A stretch of 64,000 nt of DNA, taken from assembly GCA_036500765.1 (NCBI GenBank), contig DASYBM010000004.1:1426001-1490000 (forward strand), given 5' to 3'. Source of the stretch: Candidatus Sulfotelmatobacter sp. (lineage in GTDB: Bacteria > Acidobacteriota > Terriglobia > Terriglobales > Acidobacteriaceae). A program made the translations under genes and the position numbers. Positions 24,809 to 33,499 of this stretch are shown here, one piece after another (within the stretch, counting starts at the first letter, position 1; each line of letters starts with the position of its first letter). The notes beneath the pieces were generated by a model. The model was not told the origin of the DNA. It did not search any database and saw nothing but the letters and a program-made list of their open reading frames with translations.

Positions 24809-26449
24809 ATGAGCTTAGCCATCAAACCTCGACCCACTCTGGATGGCCAGAACTTCCACGCCGTGGTCATTGGCGGCGGCATCAACGGCGTGGCTGTAGC
24901 CCGCGAATGCGCCCGCGCCGGCAAACGTACCCTGCTAATCGAGCAGAATGACTTTGCCTCGGGCGTTACCAGCCGATCGACTCGCATCATTCACGGCGGC
25001 CTGCGCTATCTGGAGCATGGCGAAATCGATCTGGTGCGCGAGTCGGTGCGTGAGCGCGAGCGCCTGCTGCGCGAGCGATCGCACCTGGTGCATCCGGTGC
25101 ACTTTCTGTTGTTGCTCAATGAGCAGAGCCAGCGCAGCGCCATGAAAGTACGGGCCGGCCTGTGGCTCTATCAGCGCCTTGCCAAAAAGAACTCCACCGG
25201 CCTGAGCGAAATGGAATTGAAGCGCGTGGAGCGCGCCCTCGATGCCGGCCACAAGTGGACGATCTATAACTACGAAGATGCGCAGTGCGAGTTCCCCGAG
25301 CGCCTGGTCGCCGAGTGGATGTTGGAAGCTGCCGAGGCGGGGGCGGTCGTCCGTAATCATTGTGAAGCCGTCGCGGTCGATGTGACGCACGGCCGGGCGC
25401 GCGGCGTGCTGCTGCGCGATCGCATCTCCGGTAAAGACGAGCGCGTCGAAGCCGGGTGGATCATCAATTGCAGCGGTCCGTGGGCCGACCGCGTCTGCCA
25501 GCGCTCCGCGGTGCGCACCGGCAAGCCGATGCTGGGGGGCGTGCGCGGATCGCACATCGTTCTTCCGCGCTTTCCCGGGGCTCCGAACGCGGCGCTCTAT
25601 GCCGAAGCGGCCGATCGCCGTCCGATTTTTATTTTGCCGTGGAATGAACAGGTGCTGGTGGGCACGACAGAAGTTGCCGACACCGGCGATCCGTCGAAGG
25701 CCGCGCCCTCCAACGAAGAAATCGAATACCTGTTTCGCACGGTCGCCAAGCTTTTTCCACGAGCGAAAATTTCAGCACACGACATCAAATATGCCTTCGC
25801 CGGTGTACGGCCCCTGCCGAACTCGCCGGGGAACGCGGCTTCGGCGGTGACGAGACGACATTTCCTGCACGACCACACGCCGGATGGAGCTGCGCGGCTG
25901 ATCTCAGTAATTGGCGGCAAGCTGACCACGGCCGCATCTCTGGCCCGCGAGTGCGCCCGCAAGATCGGGCTCTCCGTCGCAGAACCAAAAATGATTGCGA
26001 TGGGAGCGGCCGCGTCGCTCGATCCCATGCTCGATCAGGAAGTCATCGACATCGCTCGCGCCGGATCGGTCAGCGAAGAAACCGCCCGCGGCCTGATGGA
26101 GTGGCACGGCCCGCGCGCCATGGACATTGCCCGCATGGCGTTAGTGAGCGCGGAACTGCGAGCGCCCATCTGTCCCCATACCTCGCACATCGTCGCCGAA
26201 GTGGTGGAAGGGTATCGCAATGAGTTCGCCGTAACTCTGGGCGACATTCTGCTGCGCCGAACCCCGGTCGCCCTGGGCGCTTGCTGGTCGGAATCCTGTA
26301 GCCGCGAGGCCGCCGCCCGCATCGGCGCCGTGCTGGGCTGGAACGAGCACGCCCTGGGAGAAAATCTGGAATCGTTTGAAATGGAGCGCACCGCGTTCCT
26401 GAAGAAGCCCTCGCGCGGCACGGCCACGCTGGAATTAGCGGCCGACTAG
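24809..26449 (+). CDS. glpD: Glycerol-3-phosphate dehydrogenase (FAD, quinone-linked)
   Basis: 546 residues. FAD-binding Rossmann start FHAVVIGGGINGVAVARECARAG, then the family stretch NDFASGVTSRSTRIIHGGLRYLE, substrate-side motifs RGSHIVLPRFPG and LPWNEQVLVGTTEV, and the late FAIGVRPL-like YAFAGVRPLPNS and SVIGGKLTTA. The C-terminal DAO_C helical domain (about 390-530) is present. The enzyme oxidises sn-glycerol-3-phosphate to dihydroxyacetone phosphate at the inner membrane and feeds electrons to quinone. Length matches aerobic GlpD. No glpF or glpK is next to it. The next gene on the opposite strand ends 5 bases away. Confidence 0.93.
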   Translation: MSLAIKPRPTLDGQNFHAVVIGGGINGVAVARECARAGKRTLLIEQNDFASGVTSRSTRIIHGGLRYLEHGEIDLVRESVRERERLLRERSHLVHPVHFLLLLNEQSQRSAMKVRAGLWLYQRLAKKNSTGLSEMELKRVERALDAGHKWTIYNYEDAQCEFPERLVAEWMLEAAEAGAVVRNHCEAVAVDVTHGRARGVLLRDRISGKDERVEAGWIINCSGPWADRVCQRSAVRTGKPMLGGVRGSHIVLPRFPGAPNAALYAEAADRRPIFILPWNEQVLVGTTEVADTGDPSKAAPSNEEIEYLFRTVAKLFPRAKISAHDIKYAFAGVRPLPNSPGNAASAVTRRHFLHDHTPDGAARLISVIGGKLTTAASLARECARKIGLSVAEPKMIAMGAAASLDPMLDQEVIDIARAGSVSEETARGLMEWHGPRAMDIARMALVSAELRAPICPHTSHIVAEVVEGYRNEFAVTLGDILLRRTPVALGACWSESCSREAAARIGAVLGWNEHALGENLESFEMERTAFLKKPSRGTATLELAAD

Positions 26450-26454
26450 GATGG

Positions 26455-27555
26455 CTACCGTCCCAGGGCAAGCCCTTCTGTGTTGTCGTAGGGATCGCAG
26501 CTGGCGCAAACGTTACCAACGAAATTGAGGCTGTGTGTGGTGACGTCGATCTGAAAAGATGCCACCGCTCCCACGCAGGCGTCGAAAGCACAACTGTTCT
26601 GGCTCAGGTCCGAAACATATAGGAACGAGCCTGAAGGGTCCGCCAGGACCGCATAGGGATCAAAGATATATCCCTGCCCAAAGCTGCCGACAAGACTGAG
26701 CGATCCCTTCGAATTCACAGCAAAGAGGGTGACCACATTCTGTGTGTCTCCCTGAAAGAAATCCGTATTCGTAGTGAATACCAGGTTGTGCACCGGATCG
26801 GCGGCAATTCCCTGCTGATTGGGATTGGACCAGGGAGAGCCGGTTATGGCAGACAGGGCCCCCGTAGTTTCGTCCACGGTGAATCCGGAAATGGTCTGGT
26901 CGAAGTTCATCGCATAAAGATGCTGACGGGAGACTGCAAACAGCGAATTCGCTCCGGAAGGAAATGGCGAGCCGGGAATCGCAGTCAATTTTCCGCTGCT
27001 GAGGTCCAAAGCGTAGGCTGCGATCGAGTTCGCAAAGCCCACGTAGACGAACTTCCCAGTCGAATCGGTGATGAGGGGAGCTTTGGGTGCGGAGCCATTC
27101 GCAACCGTGTCTACCAACGTCAGGGCGCCACTGGTCTGGTCGATGCTATAGCTCAGCAAGTTGGAGGAAGTGTCGCTTACGAGCAGGTAGCGGCCGGTTG
27201 CATTCGCCGCAAGCTGATCGACGGTGACGGTCGGCATATTTGGGATGGCCATCAGGTGGCCGATATTTCGGGTCACGACATATCCCTGGAACGGGGCAGT
27301 CCCGCCGTAAAGATAGCGGCCATTCGGCGTGTTGACGATGTTGGGCCAGATGCTGCCTTGGTTTCCCTGGAAGCTGAGGAGTTTCAGCTTGCCGCTTTGT
27401 GGCTCAATCGCCAACTCGGGTATGTTGCCCTGTTGCTGGCTGGAGGCGTACAGGAAACCAGCTTGCCGAGGCACATTGGAGCTGGATGTCTGGGCAAAGG
27501 CAAAGAACCAGGAACCGAGGAACAGATAGACGCCGAACAACTTGCAAAGAAACAC
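26455..27555 (-). CDS. Secreted YVTN/lactonase-like beta-propeller protein
   Basis: 366 residues with a signal peptide (about 1-22, ending FAFAQT) and no lipobox. Blade-like repeats include FLYASSQQQGNIPELAIEP, NTPNGRYLYGG, TGRYLLVSDTSSNLLSYSID, STGKFVYVGFANSIAAYALD, AADPVHNLVFTTNTDFF and ADPSGSFLYVSDLSQN, matching the lactonase / 3-carboxymuconate cyclase-like propeller (PF10282). Two Cys pairs near the C-terminus (CAFDAC, CASC) may form disulfides. Role unknown. It differs from the lipoprotein at 6743-8089 in anchoring. The divergent small secreted gene begins 149 bases away. Confidence 0.8.
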   Translation of the reverse strand: MFLCKLFGVYLFLGSWFFAFAQTSSSNVPRQAGFLYASSQQQGNIPELAIEPQSGKLKLLSFQGNQGSIWPNIVNTPNGRYLYGGTAPFQGYVVTRNIGHLMAIPNMPTVTVDQLAANATGRYLLVSDTSSNLLSYSIDQTSGALTLVDTVANGSAPKAPLITDSTGKFVYVGFANSIAAYALDLSSGKLTAIPGSPFPSGANSLFAVSRQHLYAMNFDQTISGFTVDETTGALSAITGSPWSNPNQQGIAADPVHNLVFTTNTDFFQGDTQNVVTLFAVNSKGSLSLVGSFGQGYIFDPYAVLADPSGSFLYVSDLSQNSCAFDACVGAVASFQIDVTTHSLNFVGNVCASCDPYDNTEGLALGR

Positions 27556-27703
27556 AGCAATCTCCTTTGCAGACTTACGATGACCGGAACAGCAGGAATG
27601 GTTGGAAACATTTCTCCCGTCGACGGTGTCTCAATGGATTATCCGGTCACAAAGCGTGAATGCTGGGCCGTTCAAGAGCAAACATTTAAAAGGAGGAGTG
27701 AAA

Positions 27704-28090
27704 ATGATTCGACACGGGTTGATGGTAGCTACCATAGTTTGTTTTGTGGCAGTCTTCGCCATGTCGGCAACACAAGAGGCCGCTATCGACGGACGCTGGC
27801 AAGGAACAATGAACACGGCGAATGGGTCCGTCACCGTGACCTACACTTTCAAGGCGAATGGGCAAGTCCTGACGGGAACAGAGGAATCGCCCATGTTCTC
27901 GCGGTCAATCAGCGACGGTAAAGTGAACGCGGACAAGATTTCGTTCAAAACAACTGTCAACGGCAATTCGATCGAGCATGAGGGGACGGTCAGCGGCAAT
28001 ACGATTCAATTGAAAAATCACGGACCTTATGGCGAGTTTGGCATGACGATCGAGCGCGTATCCAGCGAGAAGAAATCCGCCCAGCAGTAA
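27704..28090 (+). CDS. Small exported beta-rich protein of unknown function
   Basis: 128 residues with a signal peptide (about 1-22, FVAVFAMSAT) and a mature domain made of short strands (DGRWQGTMNTANGSVTVTYTFKANG, ISFKTTVNGNSIEHEGTVSGN), which looks like a small lipocalin-like or beta-sandwich fold. This type of W.G....G....TY.F...G...TG protein recurs in acidobacteria without a known role. ATG 27704 has a strong AGGAGG site upstream, so the longer frame from 27602 is rejected. Its 3' end meets the DUF4440-like gene head-on, 11 bases apart. Confidence 0.72.
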   Translation: MIRHGLMVATIVCFVAVFAMSATQEAAIDGRWQGTMNTANGSVTVTYTFKANGQVLTGTEESPMFSRSISDGKVNADKISFKTTVNGNSIEHEGTVSGNTIQLKNHGPYGEFGMTIERVSSEKKSAQQ

Positions 28091-28101
28091 CGATGCTGTG
28101 C

Positions 28102-28578
28102 TTACTGACATTCCACTCGATTGTCTTGCGAGGCGATGATCCGCCAGGTATCGCCCTGTTTGAGCCACGTATCGGTCCACACCTGGCAAACCTTTGCGTT
28201 CGGCTTTGACTTGTCTTTGCCTGTGGCATGTTCGTGGCCATAGACAACGGCAAGACTGTCTCCGAAGAAATGCACTTTGGCTTCATCAAGTCCGCAATCG
28301 TGCGCAGTGTGGTTGCTCTTTTCGTCTTTCAGTTCATCCGCCTTTGTGAAGCGCGCACCGGTAGTTGACGTCCCTTGGAAATCGTCGGCCAGCAGGCCTG
28401 CGACTACGCCGTTATTGACGCATACGCCCTCCGCCCACTTGCGTTCCATCTCGATGATATATTTTGCGGTCCGATCATCGGCCGATGCCCAGTAACTTTG
28501 CTTTGCGTGCGCTGGGACGAGTAACATCGCGGACAACAACATGGTTGCAGCCGCGACCACAGAGATTCGTAAGTGCAT
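28102..28578 (-). CDS. Secreted NTF2-like protein (DUF4440/SnoaL type)
   Basis: 158 residues: signal peptide (about 1-25, ending PAHAKQ), then an NTF2-like cone with an N-terminal helix (IIEMERKWAEGV), the turn LLADDFQGTSTTGARFTKADEL, and strands AKVHFFGDSLAVVYGHEHA, CQVWTDTWLKQGDTWRIIASQDN, typical of DUF4440. These domains bind small molecules or act as snoaL-like enzymes; no catalytic pair can be named. The GGAGG site 4 bases before ATG 28578 supports the start. The ABC-2 permease gene that follows ends 27 bases upstream of this gene's start on the same strand. Confidence 0.78.
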   Translation of the reverse strand: MHLRISVVAAATMLLSAMLLVPAHAKQSYWASADDRTAKYIIEMERKWAEGVCVNNGVVAGLLADDFQGTSTTGARFTKADELKDEKSNHTAHDCGLDEAKVHFFGDSLAVVYGHEHATGKDKSKPNAKVCQVWTDTWLKQGDTWRIIASQDNRVECQ

Positions 28579-28605
28579 TTTGCCTCCGGTAGTTTGAGTT
28601 ACGCG

Positions 28606-29376
28606 CTACGTCACGGCCTTCTTCTCAAACTGCCGCAGCCCCACCATCAGCAACAGAATGTCAAAGAAAACCAGCGCCAGGATCACCGCCGTAACCGGCA
28701 AATGCGAGAACTGCGGCGCCAGGGTCGCGCGCATCCCCTCGCTGGCGTACACCAGTGGATTAATGAGCACCGCCTTTTGCAGAATGGGGAATTTTTGCAG
28801 CGCGCTCCACGGATAATACGTGCAGCCAAAGAAAATCATCGGCGTCATGACCAGGCTGAACATCAGGCCGATGTGCTGCTGGTCCATGCTGCATCCCAGC
28901 GCCAAGCCACCGCAGGCGGAAAAGGCAGCAACCAGCGCGATGATCACGGCAAAAGTCAGCGGAGTTCCCATGCTGATCTCGACTCCCCGCCCCAGCACCA
29001 GCCACGCCAGCGGAATCACGACCAGCCCAGCCACCAGCGCCTGCAACATCCCGGCGATCACTTTCTCGATGGCAATCCAACCATTGCTGATGGGCGCGAG
29101 CAGGCGATCTTCGATTTCGCGCGTCCATTGAAATTCGGCGATCAGCGGCATGGCCACTGCCCAGACTCCCGTGAAGGTCATGCTGATGGCGATAATACCC
29201 GGCAGCAGCAGACTTTTATAAGCTTCCGGCATGTATCCGCTGCCCACCATCACTTTGCCAAAGATAAAAACGAACAACAGCGGTTGCAGGAAGGTTTGCA
29301 TGAAAAGTTGAATGGCGTTGCGCCGCGCCACATGCGCGTCGCGCCCGAGCATGGCAAAAAATGTTTTCCAGTTCAA
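28606..29376 (-). CDS. ABC-2 type transporter permease
   Basis: 256 residues with about six hydrophobic helices and the ABC-2 core: LFMQTFLQPLLFVFIFGKVM, then LLPGIIAISMTFTGVWAVAMPLIAEFQWTREIEDRLLAPI (the cytoplasmic coupling region), and WSALQKFPILQKAVLINPLVYASEGMRATL near the C-terminus, as in NodJ/DrrB-type exporters. It forms the membrane part of an exporter with the ATPase whose gene overlaps it by four bases (ATGA). The substrate may be a drug, a polysaccharide or a lipid; nothing in the context decides. Confidence 0.88.
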   Translation of the reverse strand: MNWKTFFAMLGRDAHVARRNAIQLFMQTFLQPLLFVFIFGKVMVGSGYMPEAYKSLLLPGIIAISMTFTGVWAVAMPLIAEFQWTREIEDRLLAPISNGWIAIEKVIAGMLQALVAGLVVIPLAWLVLGRGVEISMGTPLTFAVIIALVAAFSACGGLALGCSMDQQHIGLMFSLVMTPMIFFGCTYYPWSALQKFPILQKAVLINPLVYASEGMRATLAPQFSHLPVTAVILALVFFDILLLMVGLRQFEKKAVT

Positions 29377-30389
29377 TCGCGCAGGCTCCTTCCGGTATGG
29401 TGCAGAAAAAGATTTTCCAGGCTGGGCTCGGAAATGTGCACGTCGGACAATTCCGCTCCCGTGCTCGCCGCCAGATTCGCAATTTCGGAAATGAGCGACC
29501 CGCCGCGGTCGGCATAGATATCAACGCCGGTGTCATCGGCGGAGCGCACCTCGCGCACTCCCGCTAATGACTTCAGCCGCTCGAGCAACTCCGCCGACTG
29601 GTTCCCGAAGCGCAGCCGCAACAGAAATCCTCCAGGGATTGACGCCTTCAACTCCAATGGCGTGCCCTGGGCAATCACGTGGCCGTGGTCGACAATGGCC
29701 AGCCGCTGGCAGAGCGCATCTGCCTCCTCCATGTTGTGAGTGGTGAGCAGCACCGTCTTGCCTTCACTGTGATATTCGCGAATGATCTCCCACAACAGAA
29801 TGCGAGTTTGCGGATCGAGGCCGGCGCTGGGCTCATCGAGAAATAAAACCTGCGGATCGTGCATCATGGCCCGCGCAATCGAGAGCCGCTGCATCATGCC
29901 GCCGGAAAATCCGCGCACCATCTGATTGCCGCGCTCGGTCAGCTTAAATTTTTCGAGCAGCGCATCGGCGCGGTCGTTTCTTGCTTTGGAGCCCAGTCCG
30001 AAGTAGGCGCCGTGAAAAACCAGAATCTCGCGCGCGGTCAAAGAAAAGTCCAGGTTCGGACGCTGCGGCACTACGCCAATCAGTCGCTTAACTTTCGCCT
30101 GCTCCTGCCAAACGTCGTGCTCGCCGATCCAGGCCTGGCCGGAAGTTGGCCGCACCCGCGTGGTCAGCACTCCGACCGTGGTCGACTTGCCTGCGCCGTT
30201 GGGTCCAAGTAGACAAAAAATCTCTCCCGGTTTGACCTCAAGCGATAACCCGTCGAGCGCAGGAATCTGCGCCTTAGGCTGCTTCGAGCCCTTGGCATCG
30301 GAGCGCATCGTAATGCCTCCGCCCGCGGCGAGCGGTGGAGATGAGCTGTAAACCTTGTGCAAATCCTGCGTGCGAACGCCAACAGCCAT
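29373..30389 (-). CDS. ABC-2 exporter ATP-binding protein (DrrA/NodI-like)
   Basis: 338 residues. Walker A GPNGAGKSTT, Q-loop VPQRPNLD, signature FSGGMMQRLSIARA, Walker B VLFLDEPSAGLD and switch His in LLTTHNMEEAD are all intact. A C-terminal extension of about 90 residues (SIPGGFLLRLRFGNQSAELLE...SLENLFLHHTG) is typical of the daunorubicin-resistance ATPase group. Start ATG 30389 (MAVGVRTQDLHKVY) opens the first strand of the domain; the open frame to 30521 is repeat DNA. A 35-residue insert after the first strand (PPLAAGGG...KQPKAQIP) is slightly unusual. The stop overlaps the permease start, so the two are co-translated. Confidence 0.9.
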   Translation of the reverse strand: MAVGVRTQDLHKVYSSSPPLAAGGGITMRSDAKGSKQPKAQIPALDGLSLEVKPGEIFCLLGPNGAGKSTTVGVLTTRVRPTSGQAWIGEHDVWQEQAKVKRLIGVVPQRPNLDFSLTAREILVFHGAYFGLGSKARNDRADALLEKFKLTERGNQMVRGFSGGMMQRLSIARAMMHDPQVLFLDEPSAGLDPQTRILLWEIIREYHSEGKTVLLTTHNMEEADALCQRLAIVDHGHVIAQGTPLELKASIPGGFLLRLRFGNQSAELLERLKSLAGVREVRSADDTGVDIYADRGGSLISEIANLAASTGAELSDVHISEPSLENLFLHHTGRSLRD

Positions 30390-30745
30390 GCGGAAAATCC
30401 TCGGTGTAAAGCTGGGTGGTTTGGGAAGTATAGCGCAGCGATGCGGCTTCCGGCTCTCAGCGGCAGGCGTCGGGCGTCGGGCGTCGGACCTCAGACCTCG
30501 GACCTCAGTGCTCACCCGCAACTGGTTGCTTGTTATTCCGAGCAGTCGTAAGGAATCTGGATCTACGCTTACATTGTTTGTAGCCGGATCGGATGGCTGA
30601 AGTCCGACGTCTGAGGTCCGAGGTCTGACGTCCGACGCCCGCCTCTGGTTACTAAAGATTGGCCACGACCGCCCGTCATCTATAAATGAACTTCGCCCGA
30701 AACTACACTGCGCAGATGTGTCGGCGTTTGCGAAGAACGTAAGTG
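30390..30745. repeat. Divergent region filled by composite nested palindromic element B
   Basis: 356 bases between the ABC ATPase (-) and the rhomboid (+). The words GGCGTCGG and GGACCTCAGACC (about 30462-30507) face TCTGAGGTCCGAGGTCTGAC and GTCCGACGCCCGCC (about 30607-30645) as long complementary arms. Between them is a REP-like copy TTATTCCGAGCAGTCGTAAG then GGAATCTGGATC (about 30532-30562). The element resembles that at 6534-6742 in plan. Rhomboid and ABC promoters must lie around it. Confidence 0.6.
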
Positions 30746-32248
30746 ATGTTGATTCCTATCAAGCACGAAAACATGGCGGCCCGGCGGTGGCCCGTCGTTA
30801 CTCTCGCATTCATCGCCATCAATACCGCGGTTTTTCTTTTCACCATGTCCGCCATCGACGATCAGTCGCCGCAGCTGGGCGAGGTCAAGTCGCACATTCT
30901 GATTCTCGCAGCTACGCATCCTGAATTGAAAATGCCTGCCGAATCGGAGCAACTGGTCGATGGCTTCAAACGAAGCCATCCCGAGCAGTGGAAGCACGTG
31001 CAGAACCCCTATCGCGACATCATCGACTCCTACGACGCCAAGATCAAAATGATGGAGGATACGTCGAAGCTTCAGGCTGAGATGGACTCGCTCAACACGC
31101 AACTTGTGAGCCTTGCGAAAGTATCGATCACCGAGCAGTACGCTTTCGTTCCGGCTCATCCGACAGCCATGAGTTACTTGACGGCGAATTTTCTGCATGG
31201 CGGCTGGCTGCACCTCATCGGCAACATGTGGTTCCTGTGGCTCGCCGGATTTGTTCTGGAAGATGTCTGGGGACGCTGGCTCTACTCGGTCTTCTATCTG
31301 CTGGCCGGAGCGGCCGCGCTTCAGTTCTATGCCTGGTCAAACCCGGGCAGTACCACGCCAACGCTGGGCGCATCCGGGGCGGTAGCGGCCTTAATGGGAG
31401 CATTTCTTGTGCGCTTCCCCAAGATGAAGATCGAGATGGCATGGCTGTTCATCTTCAAGCTCTATCGCTTCAAAGCCGCGGCTTATTGGCTGTTGCCGCT
31501 GTGGCTCTTCGTTGAAATCTTCTACGGCTCGCTGCTCGGCAACAACAGCGGCGTGGCCCACTGGGCGCATGTGGGCGGATTTCTATTTGGAGCGTTGGCG
31601 GCGCTGGCCATCCAGCATTCCGGACTCGAGCAGAAAGCGAACCAGGCCATCGAAGAACAAATCGGCTGGACGAATGATGCCGAGCTCGAACAGGCGACTT
31701 CCATGATGGAGCATGGCCAGCTCGCCGAAGCCTTGCCGCTCCTCACGAACTACGTCGCGGTGAAGCCCAACTCGCTCGACGCCTGGAACATGTTGCGCCA
31801 ACTCCACACCCGGCAAGCTAACACCAAAGATTATCTCGAAGCGACGGTCAAAACCTGCTCCATCCATCTGCGGCAGCACGAAGTCGAAGCGGCGTTTCAG
31901 GACTATGCGGAGTTCATCGACACCGGCGGGACGAAAATGCCGGCTGCCACCTGGCTCGACCTCTGCAAAGGAGCGGAAGAACTCCAGGAGTTTGACCGCG
32001 CACTATCCGAGTACGAGCAACTCGCGCAAAGTTATCCCACCGACCGGCAGGCCCTGACTGCGCAGCTGAGCGCTGCCAGACTTTGTCTGAAGAAACTGAA
32101 TCGCCCGCAGGACGCACTCGCACTTTACCAGGCTGCGGAGAAATCTCCGATTCCGCATCTCGATTGGGATACCCACATCCAGGCCGGCATCAAAGACGCG
32201 AAAGCCGCCATCTCCGTCGGAAGCGCGACCGCCGCCGGCGCGCGGTAA
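30746..32248 (+). CDS. Rhomboid intramembrane serine protease with C-terminal repeat domain
   Basis: 500 residues. A first helix (RRWPVVTLAFIAINTAVFLF) is followed by a 100-residue extracytoplasmic helical insert, then the rhomboid core: FLHGGWLHLIGNMWFLWLAG with the HxxxN oxyanion residues, the nucleophile in TLGASGAVAAL, and the general base in VAHWAHVGGFLFG. The Ser-His dyad is intact, so activity is likely: cleavage of membrane helices within the bilayer. After the last helix (residue about 290) come some 200 residues of helical pairs resembling TPR repeats, often used for partner binding. A GTG directly before ATG 30746 is in frame too. The gene is flanked on both sides by related palindromic elements. 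Confidence 0.88.
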   Translation: MLIPIKHENMAARRWPVVTLAFIAINTAVFLFTMSAIDDQSPQLGEVKSHILILAATHPELKMPAESEQLVDGFKRSHPEQWKHVQNPYRDIIDSYDAKIKMMEDTSKLQAEMDSLNTQLVSLAKVSITEQYAFVPAHPTAMSYLTANFLHGGWLHLIGNMWFLWLAGFVLEDVWGRWLYSVFYLLAGAAALQFYAWSNPGSTTPTLGASGAVAALMGAFLVRFPKMKIEMAWLFIFKLYRFKAAAYWLLPLWLFVEIFYGSLLGNNSGVAHWAHVGGFLFGALAALAIQHSGLEQKANQAIEEQIGWTNDAELEQATSMMEHGQLAEALPLLTNYVAVKPNSLDAWNMLRQLHTRQANTKDYLEATVKTCSIHLRQHEVEAAFQDYAEFIDTGGTKMPAATWLDLCKGAEELQEFDRALSEYEQLAQSYPTDRQALTAQLSAARLCLKKLNRPQDALALYQAAEKSPIPHLDWDTHIQAGIKDAKAAISVGSATAAGAR

Positions 32249-32486
32249 ACATGACGTCGGGCTTCGGGCTTCCGGCTTCTGGCGGCAGGCCTTCTTTCAA
32301 ATCGCTCCGCGTCAGATGCACCCAACGTATTGTCATCCCGCGCGCAAGCGAGGGATCTGGGTTTCGCTCGAAGCCAGCACAAACCAGATTCCTCGCGTTG
32401 CTCGGGGGAGGACAAACAAAAGAGCAGAGCGGTTAATGTCTGAGGTCTGAGGTCTGACGCCCGACGCCGGAATCCGGAAGCCGCTT
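32249..32486. repeat. Composite nested palindromic element C (between convergent genes)
   Basis: Left words GTCGGGCTTCGGGCTTCCGG (about 32254-32275) face TCTGAGGTCTGACGCCCGACG and CGGAATCCGGAAGCCG (about 32440-32483). The interior hairpin has GCGAGGGATCTGGGTTTC (about 32348-32365) opposite AAACCAGATTCCTCGC (about 32381-32396) and is preceded by TTGTCATCCCGCGCGCAA. Its plan equals elements A and B. It lies between the rhomboid (+) and a secreted protein (-). Confidence 0.65.
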
Positions 32487-33338
32487 CTACATCCGATGAT
32501 GTTCCATATGCGATCCCGCGTGCGAATTCACGTACGAGCTGAAGAATAGGAAGAAGTTCGACGGAGCTTCGATGGCGCTGCCCGCGGCCAGTGCTGCCTG
32601 AATCGCGCCGAGCGACGTCAGGCCGCTGCTGCCATCTTTCGTCGGCCAATCGCTCTGGTTCAGCACCAGCACAGGAATGACCTGCCACCAGATCGGCTTC
32701 AGGTTAATATCCGCGTTGATCAGCACGTGGCTGTGATTCGGCGTGGGCACGAATATGTTGGCCTCAGGAGGTTGCACATACCCGAGCGCGAGCAGTGCCG
32801 GCCCCAGGTCCAGCCGCGAGGCGTGCATGGTGCAGGTGCCGGGAGCCGCGCCGGGTTCCGGACACTGCGTATAGACGAGCGGTCTGGCTTTGAAGGCTTC
32901 GGGTACTGCGCCAAACAGCGAGATCAGCGTTGTGCCCAGAGTGGATCCGCAGATTGTGCCCGTCACCACGTTGTCGCAGGAGATGGCGTCGTTCGGATTC
33001 TGATTGTTGTCCACCGAAAACATCGGCACGAGCACAAAAATCGGCTCGCTCGTAACCGCCGGATTCCCTTTCACTCCATTCGGGTTGATGGTGGGCTGAG
33101 TTCCAACCTGGCAAATCGGCGTTTGCATTTCCCCCGGATCGCTTTCCGCGAGAATGCCGTTAAAATTGAGATCGCTTCCCGGTTGGTCGATGCAGTCAAA
33201 GTTCTGGGTATAAGTAAACGTGAGAAGTTTGCCCTGGCCGTAACCCAGAGTCTGATTTGGCTGGGATTGTGCAGATGCGATAGTGGCTACTGCGGCGACG
33301 GCCAAAAACAGCGCTGGCCGGTAGATTGAAAATTTCAT
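32487..33338 (-). CDS. Secreted protein of unknown function
   Basis: 283 residues with a signal peptide (about 1-23, TIASAQ). The mature chain is rich in Pro, Asn and Gly and has six or more cysteines (FDCIDQP, PICQVG, ISCDNV, TICGS, TQCPEPG, TCTMH), which suggests disulfides in an exported protein. Segments GQGKLLTFTYTQNFDCID, DPGEMQTPICQVG and FVPTPNHSHVLINADINLKPIWWQVIPVLVLNQ do not match a family I can name. The C-terminus (NSHAGSHMEHHRM) is His/Met-rich and could bind metal, which is speculation. It precedes no same-strand partner. Confidence 0.68.
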   Translation of the reverse strand: MKFSIYRPALFLAVAAVATIASAQSQPNQTLGYGQGKLLTFTYTQNFDCIDQPGSDLNFNGILAESDPGEMQTPICQVGTQPTINPNGVKGNPAVTSEPIFVLVPMFSVDNNQNPNDAISCDNVVTGTICGSTLGTTLISLFGAVPEAFKARPLVYTQCPEPGAAPGTCTMHASRLDLGPALLALGYVQPPEANIFVPTPNHSHVLINADINLKPIWWQVIPVLVLNQSDWPTKDGSSGLTSLGAIQAALAAGSAIEAPSNFFLFFSSYVNSHAGSHMEHHRM

Positions 33339-33499
33339 GCTTCCTCCACAGAAGGTTTGGGACCGTTCTGGGTGAAGTACGGAAGTACTGTGGAATCGGA
33401 TTTGGGAGGGTGGAGAATTTATTTGTCCGACAATATTCGGGGCATCATTTCAAAGGTTCTTGCGGCAAAAGCCCGCCGGGACGGGATATAATCGACAAT

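Noticed and set aside
26788..27921. 377-codon plus-strand open frame opposite the propeller gene
   Set aside because: Overlaps two better-supported genes, has no ribosome site or recognisable motif, and shows shadow composition.
28573..29517. 314-codon plus-strand open frame opposite the ABC-2 genes
   Set aside because: Antisense to intact transporter genes; His/Gln/Arg-rich low-information sequence.
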